Shown: positions 1 through 8,442 of the stretch, in pieces
How positions within the stretch are numbered: the first letter of the stretch is position 1
Layout of the letters: every line of letters begins with the position of its first letter
NCBI GenBank assembly: GCA_021784755.1
Contig: JAJYHM010000024.1
Coordinates: forward strand, 1-34,435
From: Pseudomonadota bacterium
GTDB lineage: Bacteria; Pseudomonadota; Gammaproteobacteria; Acidiferrobacterales; Acidiferrobacteraceae
Direction of reading: 5' to 3'
Length of the DNA stretch: 34,435 nt
Notes under the pieces: model-generated
Databases searched by the model: none
What the model saw: only the letters and a program-made list of their open reading frames with translations
What the model was told of the DNA's origin: nothing
Translations under genes and position numbers: made by a program

Positions 1-587
1 TGCGCGCCTATAGCATAGGCCACGAAGAGCCCTTGGAGCGCACTCACGCCGATGACCAGAGGGGCCTCGCGCCACACGCACATGAGACCGCGGGCAATGG
101 CCTTGCGCGCGTGTTCCGCAGGCTCCACCACCGCCTTGGCATAAGCGACCGTGGTAAGACCTCCCCAAAGACATAGGGCGCTCACCACCACCACCATGGC
201 CGCGGCAAGCGCGAAGGTGGCGCAAGCCACACCTACGTAACCCGTGTGGCGCGCCAAAATCGCCAGCACGTGCGGAAGGTGGCGGACTAACCCGAGGAGT
301 CCAACGGTCGCCACCCCGAGGCCCGCGCCAGCCAGCAGCAACCAGCCGGTAATGGCATAGGCGCGCCGTGCCGCCCGCCCCAAAATGAGCGGACCACCAC
401 GGTGCAACTTATGAAGGTAGAGAAATCGCACAAGCGGCGCACATCCAAGCCACGCAAGAAATGGCCAGAGAGCGGTAGTTCGGGAATGCAAGCCCACGAG
501 TAAGGCGCCAACCAACTCGAAGGCAATCAAGCCCCCGGTCCAGCCGCTGCGGTAGGCCCGGCTGATTGCATCACGCAGTCCGCTCAT
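1..587 (-). CDS. Multi-pass membrane protein, unknown function (C-terminus outside window)
   Basis: The frame starts at an ATG at 587 and stays open to the left edge, so about 195 N-terminal residues are visible. I do not recognise the family. The protein is strongly hydrophobic, with likely transmembrane segments near residues 16-34, 38-56, 72-96, 108-136 and from about 178 onward. Basic residues sit between the segments, as in an inner-membrane protein. Its start overlaps the kdsB stop by 4 bp (ATGA), so it is probably the last or a late gene of the lipid A/Kdo operon and translated by coupling. Its position suggests an envelope role, but that is inference only. Confidence 0.7.
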   Translation of the reverse strand, partial: MSGLRDAISRAYRSGWTGGLIAFELVGALLVGLHSRTTALWPFLAWLGCAPLVRFLYLHKLHRGGPLILGRAARRAYAITGWLLLAGAGLGVATVGLLGLVRHLPHVLAILARHTGYVGVACATFALAAAMVVVVSALCLWGGLTTVAYAKAVVEPAEHARKAIARGLMCVWREAPLVIGVSALQGLFVAYAIGA

Positions 588-1315
588 AGCGATCTCCAGA
601 CACGGTTGGCATAGTCCAGATCCTCTTCCGTATCGACCCCGGGACCAGGATCGGCATCAGTGACAACCACCCCTATGGGCGCCCCGTGGTCCAGGGCGCG
701 CAGTTGCTCGAGACCCTCGCGTCGCTCAAGGGCACAGGGACCCCAGGCGGTGAAGGCGCGCACGAAGCCCGCAGTGTAGGCATACAGTCCAATATGGCCA
801 AGAAAGTCCGGGGTCGCCACGGGATCGCGCGGCCATGGAATGGGCGCACGTGAAAAATAGAGCGCCCGCCCGTCGGCGTCGCAGACGACCTTCACCTGAT
901 GCGGATTGCGGAATGCCTCGGCCCCTGCCATGCGCCGTGCGGCGGTGGCCATCCCCCAGTCCGGCCGCGCCTCCAAGGCGTGTGCCACCGCCGCCACCAG
1001 ATCCGGTGGCATGCACGGCTCATCGCCTTGAAGGTTCACGATGATCGCGTCGTCTTTCAGTCCCATACGCTCGGCCGTCTCGGCGATGCGATCGGTCCCC
1101 GAGGCGTGGGTCGATGCCGTCATCACCACCTCGCCACCGGCCTCCTCCACCACCCGCGCAACGCGCGCGTCATCGGTGGCCACGATCACGCGCTCCGCGC
1201 CGCTTGCACACGCGCGCTCATGCACGCGCAGGATCAGGGGCCGCCCGGCGATCTCCCGCAATGGCTTCCCCGGCAGACGCGTAGCGCCGTAACGCGCTGG
1301 AATGATGACATGCAC
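584..1315 (-). CDS. kdsB: 3-deoxy-manno-octulosonate cytidylyltransferase (CMP-Kdo synthetase)
   Basis: KdsB activates Kdo with CTP to give CMP-Kdo, the donor used for the LPS inner core; it acts in the cytoplasm. The protein is 243 aa, close to the usual 245-255. It opens with the nucleotide-binding stretch IIPARYGATRLPGKPL (residues 4-19), followed by the VIVATDD and NLQGDEP motifs typical of the family. The start is GTG at 1313-1315, overlapping the stop of the Trm112-like gene by one base, with an AAAGGA-like ribosome site upstream. It shares an operon with lpxK and msbA, so Kdo activation is coupled with lipid A phosphorylation and export. Confidence 0.96.
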   Translation of the reverse strand: MHVIIPARYGATRLPGKPLREIAGRPLILRVHERACASGAERVIVATDDARVARVVEEAGGEVVMTASTHASGTDRIAETAERMGLKDDAIIVNLQGDEPCMPPDLVAAVAHALEARPDWGMATAARRMAGAEAFRNPHQVKVVCDADGRALYFSRAPIPWPRDPVATPDFLGHIGLYAYTAGFVRAFTAWGPCALERREGLEQLRALDHGAPIGVVVTDADPGPGVDTEEDLDYANRVWRSL

Positions 1316-1503
1316 TAGTCGAGGTCCTTTAGGTCCTCGTCACTCAGATTCCGCGCCTCCTCCTCGAGCATCACGGGGATATCGTCGCGAATCGGATAGC
1401 CGAGACGACAAGGGCGGCAGGCCAGCTCCTGGGCCTCGCGCCGTAAGCGCAACGGTCCCTTGCAGACCGGACACACCAAAATATCCAATAGCCGCCTATC
1501 CAT
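1315..1503 (-). CDS. Trm112-family small zinc-ribbon-like protein (YcaR/UPF0434)
   Basis: This 62-aa protein starts [18 protein letters not shown] and has two Cys pairs, CPVC near the start and CRPC about 20 residues later, the pattern of the Trm112/YcaR family. Relatives are found directly upstream of kdsB in many proteobacteria, and that linkage is conserved here. In eukaryotes Trm112 is a methyltransferase activator; the bacterial role is not settled. I chose the ATG at 1503 because AAGGAAGGGC lies just upstream and the family begins at this point; the longer open frame to 1578 has no homology-like sequence. The 135-bp gap to lpxK contains TACAAT (1567-1572 on the minus strand), a possible internal -10, but no convincing -35. 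Confidence 0.88.
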   Translation of the reverse strand: MDRRLLDILVCPVCKGPLRLRREAQELACRPCRLGYPIRDDIPVMLEEEARNLSDEDLKDLD

Positions 1504-1638
1504 ATCCCTGCCCTTCCTTTGTTCTTTGGTTGACGGAGCCGTTGCGAGGCACCGCCCCGGGCAGCTATTGTAAAACAAGGCATCCCAACACGGCTACGAT
1601 CCGACGATCAGCGCCGCACGGCCGGGGCCCTGGTGCCC

Positions 1639-2601
1639 TTAAGGCCCCCAGAGCCTGGACACGATGCATCGCGCAAGTTCGTCGTCCAGTGCCGCGCGTA
1701 CCGGGACATACCAAAGCCCGGGGCGCGCAAAGCGCTCACACTTCACGGCATCCTTTTCGGTCATGACCACAGGCTCGGGGCTTGCGAACATTAGATCCTT
1801 TTCCGCATACCGGTGATGATCCGCGAACGGATGAGGAATGACCTCGACCCCGAACCTCTCAAGCGCTCGAAAGAAGCGTTGTGGGTGCCCGATCCCGGCG
1901 ACGGCGTGCACGCGCTTAAATGCCGTAAGCGGTACCCCTGCGTCACCGCCGACGGCCTGGGCCAGCTGGCCCTCGAGGCCCATAGACCATTCGCCGACAC
2001 CGGCGCGCCCTTGCGTGACCCGAAATTCCAGCTCCTGCCAGCGCGCCTCCCGTTCCCGGAGGGGGCCGGCCGGCAAGCAGAGCCCGTTTCCGAAGCGTCG
2101 TGCACCGTCCAGCACGCCGATCTCCACCGTACGCGCCAAGCGATAGTGCTGGAGTCCATCGTCGGCGATCACCACATCGCAGCCCAGCGCCACCAAGGCC
2201 TGCGCGCCGGCCACCCGGTCACGGGAGGCGACCACCGGACCTTGCGCATGCCGGGCTAACAGCACCGCCTCGTCGCCCGCAAGCCCCGGGTCGGTCGTGG
2301 ACTCCACACGCAACACGCATCGATTGCGGCCGCCATAACCCCGCAGCACGATACCCGGCCGCCGCCCCTCCGCCGCCAGCTTCGCGCAGAGCCACAGCAC
2401 AAACGGCGTCTTTCCGGTCCCACCCACGGTCACATTGCCCACGACGACCACCGGCACCGAAAGCGTGTACGCCCGTAAGACGCCAGCGGCATAGAGCCTG
2501 CGGCGCAGCGTTGCGATCCCGCAGTACAAGGCGCCCACCGGCCACAAGACCCGACTCCAAGTCCCTTTTGCGGCCCAATGGCGCCACGGATCCTTCAGCA
2601 T
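1639..2601 (-). CDS. lpxK: Tetraacyldisaccharide 4'-kinase
   Basis: LpxK phosphorylates the 4' position of the tetraacyldisaccharide lipid A precursor at the inner face of the cytoplasmic membrane. The protein is 320 aa, near the family norm of about 325. A P-loop-like VGGTGKTP is preceded by VPVVVVGNVT, the family's characteristic opening. Further on it carries RGYGG, an ADDGLQHY motif (catalytic Asp pair region) and VMTEKDAVK near the end. The open frame extends upstream to 3042, but residues before MLKDPW are an out-of-frame reading of the previous gene, so I place the start at ATG 2601. It overlaps the end of the Kdo-transferase-like gene by 7 bp. Confidence 0.95.
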   Translation of the reverse strand: MLKDPWRHWAAKGTWSRVLWPVGALYCGIATLRRRLYAAGVLRAYTLSVPVVVVGNVTVGGTGKTPFVLWLCAKLAAEGRRPGIVLRGYGGRNRCVLRVESTTDPGLAGDEAVLLARHAQGPVVASRDRVAGAQALVALGCDVVIADDGLQHYRLARTVEIGVLDGARRFGNGLCLPAGPLREREARWQELEFRVTQGRAGVGEWSMGLEGQLAQAVGGDAGVPLTAFKRVHAVAGIGHPQRFFRALERFGVEVIPHPFADHHRYAEKDLMFASPEPVVMTEKDAVKCERFARPGLWYVPVRAALDDELARCIVSRLWGP

Positions 2602-3713
2602 GCGCACACCCGCTCCAAGAGCGCCAGGGCGGCGTCGGCGGCGCGTCTTCGTTCCTGCCAAAAATAGCGCCGCACATCGTCGGCCGCGGTCCGCGCCGCC
2701 TGCGGCCCATCGAGCAACTCTTGCCAGAAGCGGCCAAGCTCGCCCCACGCCACCTCGATCAAAGGTGCGGTCCCCAGGAGCTCGAGCCCCGCGACATCCT
2801 GAGCGCTCACGACGCGGCCACCGGCCAGGGCCGCCCACAGCAAGGGCTCCGACGGCGCCATGAGGTGAATGGCCGCGCAGCTTGCGGCGAGTGCCGGCCA
2901 AAATCGTGGCTCGTCGACCCACACCACGTCCCCCGGGGCCAAGGGCCTGCGGTCCTGGTCCCATGCGCTCAGACGGCTCGCCCCAGGCGTTGGCGCCCCG
3001 AGAAATAGGATGTCGTGACGCGCCGCCGGCGAAGCACGCCATCTCTGTGCGATCTCCGCGGCCACCGTCTCAGACGGGTCTGCGACCCAAAACAAGGCCC
3101 GCGCATGGGCGCCCGCCAGGCCTTGAAAAACCGGTTCCACTTGGGCTGCGACGAGTAAGGCCAGCAAGGGGGCGTCCCAATGCTCCCGTCCGTGCCAGGC
3201 GCGTTGCTCGCCAGCGGTGTGGGCGAAGCCGAGACAGGCAGGGGCCGAGAAAGGCGGCGGGGGACCATGGACGACCAGGCAGGGCACTGCGGCCTCCGTG
3301 AGGGCCGCCGCAAGGCGCGTGCGCAAGGCCGTGCCGAGCGCGATGACAATGCTGGGCCTCAGTCGGTCGATGACCCGTCGTGTCGCGCGCGGCCGGTCGG
3401 CCGGTCCGAAACCATAGGCGAGGTTTGGGACCGCCGCAAGCCGCGCCTCGACACCGCGATGTTCGTGCTCGAAGGTAACGACGACGGGCAGATCCGCGCG
3501 TCGCTCGCGCACCGACCGCGCGATCTCGGCGGCAAGCCAGCCTGTAATTTCACGACCATCGGACTTGATCCACACCGCGCGCCTTGCGCCCGGCGCCGGG
3601 CGCAGGAAACCCCGGCGCGCATTGGCGCGCGCCGCGTTTCCCCTGCACCAGTCGCGGATATCGGCCGCAAGGCCCGCCAAGCGGCCTCCCTCATACGCGC
3701 GATCATCAACCAT
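2595..3713 (-). CDS. Divergent Kdo-transferase (WaaA/KdtA, GT30)-like protein
   Basis: This 372-aa protein lies between msbA and lpxK, where waaA-type genes are often found. The layout resembles GT30: an N-terminal Rossmann-like half (VWIKSDGREI, then LPVVVTFEHEH, then RPSIVIALGTAL) and a C-terminal half ending in APSEPLLWAALAGGRVVSAQD, which looks like the family's acceptor/donor loop. However, the classical METELWPN-like segment reads ALGTALRTR, so the conserved acidic residue is absent, and the protein is shorter than usual (about 420 aa). It may be an inactive or re-purposed paralogue rather than the Kdo transferase. The ATG at 3713 overlaps the msbA stop by 8 bp; an ATG at 3740 is possible. 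Confidence 0.6.
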   Translation of the reverse strand: MVDDRAYEGGRLAGLAADIRDWCRGNAARANARRGFLRPAPGARRAVWIKSDGREITGWLAAEIARSVRERRADLPVVVTFEHEHRGVEARLAAVPNLAYGFGPADRPRATRRVIDRLRPSIVIALGTALRTRLAAALTEAAVPCLVVHGPPPPFSAPACLGFAHTAGEQRAWHGREHWDAPLLALLVAAQVEPVFQGLAGAHARALFWVADPSETVAAEIAQRWRASPAARHDILFLGAPTPGASRLSAWDQDRRPLAPGDVVWVDEPRFWPALAASCAAIHLMAPSEPLLWAALAGGRVVSAQDVAGLELLGTAPLIEVAWGELGRFWQELLDGPQAARTAADDVRRYFWQERRRAADAALALLERVCAC

Positions 3714-5433
3714 GGAACTGCATCTGGTGCAGCCGCGCATACATATTATTCAGGGCCAAGAGTTCCGCGTGCGTACCCCGCTCCACGACGCGCCCCTTGC
3801 TCATGACGAGGATACAGTCGGCATGCTCAATGGTCGACAGACGGTGGGCGATGACGAGCGTGGTTCGGTCACTCATGAGGCGTGTCATAGCCGCCTGCAC
3901 ATGCCGTTCGGATTCGGTATCCAAGGCCGCAGTCGCCTCATCGAGGATCAAAACAGGCGCATTCTTCAGCAAGGCGCGGGCGATCGCGATCCGCTGACGC
4001 TGCCCGCCCGACAATCGCACGCCGCGTTCGCCCACGAGCGTATCCAGACCCTTGGGCAAGTCTTTCAGGAATTCGGCAACATGGGCCGCCTCCACGATCT
4101 CCATGAGCCGCGCCTCATCGACCGTGCCCCTGTGCCCATACAGAATATTCTGCCGAATGCTCGTATCGAACAGTACGGTCTCTTGGCTTACGAGCGCTAT
4201 ATGAGAGCGCAGATTGGCGAGCGCGATCTCGCGGGTATCAACGCCGTCGAGCGTGATCACGCCAGACTCGGGGACATAGAAACGAGGCAACAGGTTCGCA
4301 ATCGTGGTCTTGCCGCTGCCTGACGTCCCCACCAAGGCCAACGTCTGTCCGGCACGTAACAGGAAGGAGACACCGGACACAGCGAGCCCACTTTCAGCCG
4401 CGTATCGGAATGTGACGTCCTGGTAGGCCACCTCGCCACGCACATCGCTCAGCATGCGTTTGCCAGTCTCGGCCTCGCGGGGCTCATCGATAAACGAAAA
4501 GACGCTCTGCGAAGCGGCGATCCCGGTCTGCAGGGTCTCGTTGATTTGCGTGAGCCGCTTGATGGGCGCTAGCAGCATCATCATGGCCGTCACGTAGGAC
4601 ATGAAACCCCCGACCGTGGCGTGCGGTTCGCGCATAGCCTCGTAGACAACCCAGGCCAAGGCCGATGCCGCCATGAACTGTACTACGGGGACACCGGACG
4701 CCGCTACCCGCGCGCGTCGCATATTCTCGCGGCGGTTCGTTTCATTGACCGCCATGAAGCCGTTTAGCGCCTCGTCCTGTCCACCAAAGGTCTTGATGAC
4801 CCTGTGCCCATCCGCCGCCTCTTGCACTACGTGCGAGATTGCGCCCATGGAATCCTGGATCGAGCGGCTGGTCCGCCGAAACCGTTTCCCCATGCGTCGA
4901 TTCATGAGGGTGATCACGGGCGCCGCCACCAGGATCACAATCGTAAGCTTCCAGTTCAAATAGAACATCCAGCCGAGCAGCCCCAACACCGTGGCATTGT
5001 CCTTCACGAGCGTGGACAGGGCGCGGGTCGCGGCGCTTGCCACTTGCTCCACGTCGTAAATGAGTTTCGCGATGAGCACGCCGGACGAGTGCCCGTCAAA
5101 GAAGGTGGTCGGGAGGTATAGGAGACGCGCGAACATCTCTCCGCGGATGTCAAAAACGACGCGCCGCCCTACCCAGTTCATCAGATAGTTGGCCGTGAAG
5201 GACGCCACTCCGCGCACCAGGAAAAGGCCCACTACGGCGAGCGGCATGAGCCGTATGCTCGCCGGGTTCTTATGGACGAAGCCGCCGTTTAGCAACGGAC
5301 GCATGAGGGCGGCAAAGACGGGCTCGGTCGCTGATCCCACCATCATGCCGATAACCGCCACGAAGAAGGCCCCCCGATAGGGCCAGGTGTAGCGCAGCAA
5401 CCGCCGGTAAAGACCTGGGTCCCGCGACGTCAC
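3706..5433 (-). CDS. msbA: Lipid A export ABC transporter, permease/ATPase MsbA
   Basis: MsbA flips core-lipid A from the inner to the outer leaflet of the cytoplasmic membrane. The 575-aa half-transporter has a six-helix membrane domain (about residues 20-310), then a nucleotide-binding domain with Walker A GTSGSGKT (369-376), signature LSGGQ (474-478), Walker B LILDEA (495-500) and the H-loop His530. Length and order match MsbA homodimers. The start is GTG at 5433, overlapping the exbD stop by 4 bp (GTGA). Its neighbours lpxK and kdsB support lipid A rather than drug export as its role. Confidence 0.95.
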   Translation of the reverse strand: MTSRDPGLYRRLLRYTWPYRGAFFVAVIGMMVGSATEPVFAALMRPLLNGGFVHKNPASIRLMPLAVVGLFLVRGVASFTANYLMNWVGRRVVFDIRGEMFARLLYLPTTFFDGHSSGVLIAKLIYDVEQVASAATRALSTLVKDNATVLGLLGWMFYLNWKLTIVILVAAPVITLMNRRMGKRFRRTSRSIQDSMGAISHVVQEAADGHRVIKTFGGQDEALNGFMAVNETNRRENMRRARVAASGVPVVQFMAASALAWVVYEAMREPHATVGGFMSYVTAMMMLLAPIKRLTQINETLQTGIAASQSVFSFIDEPREAETGKRMLSDVRGEVAYQDVTFRYAAESGLAVSGVSFLLRAGQTLALVGTSGSGKTTIANLLPRFYVPESGVITLDGVDTREIALANLRSHIALVSQETVLFDTSIRQNILYGHRGTVDEARLMEIVEAAHVAEFLKDLPKGLDTLVGERGVRLSGGQRQRIAIARALLKNAPVLILDEATAALDTESERHVQAAMTRLMSDRTTLVIAHRLSTIEHADCILVMSKGRVVERGTHAELLALNNMYARLHQMQFHG

Positions 5434-5840
5434 GATGTTCCGCGCACTTTGGTCGCAAAGACGATCCGGCCGAGGCCGAGGCGCCGGGCCGCATCGAGCG
5501 CATGGACCACGGCGCGATACGGTGCGTTCCGGTCGGCATAGAGAATCACTAAAGTCTTGGGGCCCTGCGCATGCGCGGCAAGCGCGCGCATAATCGACCG
5601 TTCAGTGCCTTGCACGACCGCGCCATCCACGGCGAATGTGCCGTTTCCATCGATCACGATGTGCACGCCCTGCGCCTTCATCGGCTGCTTGGGGTGCGCC
5701 TGCGGCAGTTGGACCTTCAGGGCCGACTCATGCGCGAAACTGGTCGTGAGCACGAGAAAGATGAGCGTCATGAGCAGCACGTCGATCATCGGCACGAGGT
5801 TGATCTCGGGCTCTTCGGCGGTGCGCCTACGGAATCGCAT
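5430..5840 (-). CDS. exbD: ExbD/TolR-family biopolymer transport protein
   Basis: This 136-aa protein has a short basic N-terminus, one transmembrane helix near residues 18-38 with the conserved membrane Asp (NLVPMIDVLLMTLIFLVL, Asp20), and a periplasmic domain of about 95 residues. That is the ExbD/TolR architecture, in which the membrane Asp takes part in proton-driven movement with ExbB/TolQ. No tonB or tolA is next to it. Gene pairs of this type inside msbA-lpxK operons occur in other proteobacteria; their energised partner is unclear. It overlaps exbB by 1 bp and msbA by 4 bp. Confidence 0.9.
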   Translation of the reverse strand: MRFRRRTAEEPEINLVPMIDVLLMTLIFLVLTTSFAHESALKVQLPQAHPKQPMKAQGVHIVIDGNGTFAVDGAVVQGTERSIMRALAAHAQGPKTLVILYADRNAPYRAVVHALDAARRLGLGRIVFATKVRGTS

Positions 5841-6463
5841 CAGCTAAGCTCGCGCTCGCCTTTCAGGATCTCCACGAGACGCACGGCCTCGCGTTCCATG
5901 TCGACGAGCAGCGTATTAACCCGGGAACGTAGATACCGGTAGAAGATGAGGGCCGGTATGGCGATGCCAAGACCGGTCGCCGTGGTCGTCAGCGCCTGAG
6001 CAATCCCCGACGCCAGCACCGCCGGATTGCCGACACCGGCCTCGCCGAGCCCCGAGAACATGCGAATCATGCCGAGCACGGTGCCAAGCAGCCCAAGAAA
6101 CGGGGCGATCGCCGCGATCGTCCCCAGGGCGTCCAGGTAGCGATCGAGGTCGGAGGCCACATGACGTCCGGCGTCTTCAATCGCCTCGCGCACGATCGCT
6201 CGCGAATGACGCCGGTTTACAAGCCCCACCGCCAGCACTTGTCCCAAGGCCGAACCCTCCTCAAGGGCCTTGATCTGCTCGGGGCTTACATTGCCGCGCA
6301 TACCCCACTCACGGGCCGCTGCGGCCGCGGCCGGCGGCGCGACGCGGCTGCGACGCAACGCCACGAGACGCTCGCCTATGATCGCGACTGCCAACACAGA
6401 GCACAACATCAGCGGCCACATGACAAAGCCGCCTGCCTTTATGAGATCTAGCACCGCACCCAT
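5840..6463 (-). CDS. exbB: MotA/TolQ/ExbB proton-channel family protein
   Basis: The 207-aa protein has an N-terminal transmembrane helix (about residues 11-32), a cytoplasmic loop, and two C-terminal helices. The family signature region IAAIAPFLGLLGTVLGMIRMF is followed by the last helix LTTTATGLGIAIPALIFY. With ExbD it should form the inner-membrane proton-driven motor complex. It begins 21 bp after the lolD stop and overlaps exbD by 1 bp. The partner protein it drives cannot be deduced from the window; its location suggests a link with lipid A or lipoprotein transport, but this is inference. Confidence 0.92.
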   Translation of the reverse strand: MGAVLDLIKAGGFVMWPLMLCSVLAVAIIGERLVALRRSRVAPPAAAAAAREWGMRGNVSPEQIKALEEGSALGQVLAVGLVNRRHSRAIVREAIEDAGRHVASDLDRYLDALGTIAAIAPFLGLLGTVLGMIRMFSGLGEAGVGNPAVLASGIAQALTTTATGLGIAIPALIFYRYLRSRVNTLLVDMEREAVRLVEILKGERELS

Positions 6464-6484
6464 CCTTCTCTGGTCAGCATTACT

Positions 6485-7198
6485 CTAGCAAGGCCCCTCC
6501 GACCTGGGAAGCGTGGCCGGGTCCGCAAGCGACAGACAGCCGTCCGCTATGACGCCCACGCGCCCCACGGACCGCGCCAACGCGTGGTCGTGTGTCACGA
6601 GCACGAGACTCGTCCCAAGGGAGGCGTTCAAATCCCGTAAAAGCGCGAAGACGTCGGCGGCGTTACGGGTATCGAGATTCCCCGTAGGCTCGTCGGCCAA
6701 CACGCAGCGCGGCTCATGGACCACCGCTCGGGCAATGGCAACACGCTGCCGTTCGCCTCCCGAGAGTTCGGCGGGCTTATGCGCCGCGCGATCGGCAAGC
6801 CCTACGCGCTTTAGCATCTCACGCGCCCGCAGGCTTGCGGCTCTTGGCGACTCACGCCTGATCAAAAGCGGCATGGCGACGTTTTCGAGCGCCGTGAATT
6901 CGTGCAGAAGATGATGGAACTGGTAGACGAAGCCCAAAGCCCGGTTGCGCACGCGCCCCCGTTGCGCCTCGTTGAGCTCCCCCATGTCGAGCCCGTCGAC
7001 GAAGACCTTGCCTGCACTGGGCCGATCGAGTCCCGCCAGAAGGTGGAGCAGCGTGCTCTTGCCCGCGCCCGAGGCCCCCACGATGGCAAGCATGTCTGCG
7101 GGCTTCACGACGAGATCGATGCGGCGCAGGACGTCTACCGACAAGACGTCCTCGGTGAAGGTCTTGGCCACGGCTTCGGCTCGAATCACATCGTTCAT
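6485..7198 (-). CDS. lolD: Lipoprotein-releasing ABC transporter ATP-binding protein LolD
   Basis: LolD is the ATPase of LolCDE, which extracts outer-membrane-destined lipoproteins from the inner membrane and passes them to LolA. The 237-aa protein has Walker A GASGAGKST (residues 41-49), LSGGERQRVAIARA, and Walker B followed by DEPTGNLD, typical of the MacB/LolD subfamily. I place the start at ATG 7198, which overlaps the lolC stop by 4 bp (ATGA); the upstream open frame to 7312 is a shadow of lolC's C-terminus. Coupled translation with its membrane partner fits complex assembly. Confidence 0.95.
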   Translation of the reverse strand: MNDVIRAEAVAKTFTEDVLSVDVLRRIDLVVKPADMLAIVGASGAGKSTLLHLLAGLDRPSAGKVFVDGLDMGELNEAQRGRVRNRALGFVYQFHHLLHEFTALENVAMPLLIRRESPRAASLRAREMLKRVGLADRAAHKPAELSGGERQRVAIARAVVHEPRCVLADEPTGNLDTRNAADVFALLRDLNASLGTSLVLVTHDHALARSVGRVGVIADGCLSLADPATLPRSEGPC

Positions 7199-8442
7199 TC
7201 GTAACGCAAGGCCTCGGCCGGTTGGGTCTTGGCCGCCCGCCATGCGGGATACACGGTCGCAAGGAAGCTCATCAGGAAGGAGGCGATAGCGACGTGCAAC
7301 ACGTCCTGCCAACGCAGGTGCGAGGGCAGCTCACTTATGTAATAGACGCTGGCCGATAGAAAATGGGTATGAAAGACGTGCTCTATGAAGGGCACGATCG
7401 TAGTCACGTTCAAGGACAAAAGAACGCCCGCGACCACACCGAGCAAGGTCCCGAAAAGCCCGATCATGGTGCCCTGCACGAGAAATATGACGAGCACGCT
7501 TGCGGGACTCGCCCCGAGCGTGCGCAAAATGGCGATGTCCGCGCGCTTGTCGGTGACGACCATCACCAAGGTCGCGACGATATTGAAGGCCGCCACCGCC
7601 ACGATGAGCAGCAAGATCACGAACATCACGGTCTTCTCGATCTTGAGCGCCCGAAAGAAATTGGCGTGCTCTTGACTCCAGTCGCGCACTTGGTCATAGC
7701 TTGGGAGTTTTGTACTCAGGACCCGCCGCACCTCTGGGGCGCGGTCGATATTCGCGAGCTTCAGGCGCACACCGCTCACATCCGAGCCCATACGATAGAG
7801 CGCCTGTGCGTCCTTCATATCGATCAAGGCAAGCCCCGCATCGTATTCGTACATCCCGACATTAAATATTCCCACCACCTTGAAACTCCTCAAGCGCGGC
7901 AGGAATCCCGCGGGCGTCACCATGCCTCCGGGCGCCACCAACAGTACCCGCGAACCCAGCGTGGCGCCGAGGCGCCAGGCGAGATAACGACCAAGCACGA
8001 TGCCGAAACGCCCGGGACGCAGACGCGTCAAGCGCCCTTGCACGACATGGGATGCGATGTCCGATACCGCTTTCTCCTTATCGGGAACCACGCCACGAAT
8101 CAAGGCGCCGCTCGAAAAGCGCCCGTGCACGAGCAAAGCCTCGCCGCGCACGTAGGGGGCCGCCGCGAGCACACCCTTCTGCTTGACGGCGACCCGTTCG
8201 GCACTCTTCCAATGGGCCATATGATGGCGCGGCCCGCTGATGGTGACATCGGAGATCACACCCAGTATCCGGTCGCGCAGCGTTCTCTGAAAACCGTTCA
8301 TCACTGACAATACTGTGATGAGCGCCATGACCCCGAGCGCGATGCCGACCAGTGAGGTCACAGATATGAAGGAGATAAAGTGATTGCGTCGGCGCGCACG
8401 CATGTACCGAAGCCCGACGAAAAGCTCGAAAAATCGTGTCAT
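7195..8442 (-). CDS. lolC: Lipoprotein-releasing system transmembrane protein (LolC/LolE family)
   Basis: The 415-aa protein has the family layout: one N-terminal helix (about residues 24-50), a large periplasmic domain, and three C-terminal helices (about 270-300, 320-350 and 375-400) with the conserved YPAWRAAKTQPAEALRYE tail. The N-terminal RRRNHFISFISVTSLVGIALGV stretch is characteristic of LolC/E. Only one such gene is present, so either it forms a homodimer (a single LolF-type subunit) or a second copy lies elsewhere. The start ATG at 8442 overlaps the upstream dciA-like stop by 4 bp. Confidence 0.94.
   Translation of the reverse strand: MTRFFELFVGLRYMRARRRNHFISFISVTSLVGIALGVMALITVLSVMNGFQRTLRDRILGVISDVTISGPRHHMAHWKSAERVAVKQKGVLAAAPYVRGEALLVHGRFSSGALIRGVVPDKEKAVSDIASHVVQGRLTRLRPGRFGIVLGRYLAWRLGATLGSRVLLVAPGGMVTPAGFLPRLRSFKVVGIFNVGMYEYDAGLALIDMKDAQALYRMGSDVSGVRLKLANIDRAPEVRRVLSTKLPSYDQVRDWSQEHANFFRALKIEKTVMFVILLLIVAVAAFNIVATLVMVVTDKRADIAILRTLGASPASVLVIFLVQGTMIGLFGTLLGVVAGVLLSLNVTTIVPFIEHVFHTHFLSASVYYISELPSHLRWQDVLHVAIASFLMSFLATVYPAWRAAKTQPAEALRYE

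Noticed and set aside
7363-8307. A 314-codon plus-strand frame opposite lolC
   Set aside because: Antisense to a well-supported LolC/E gene and of biased composition.
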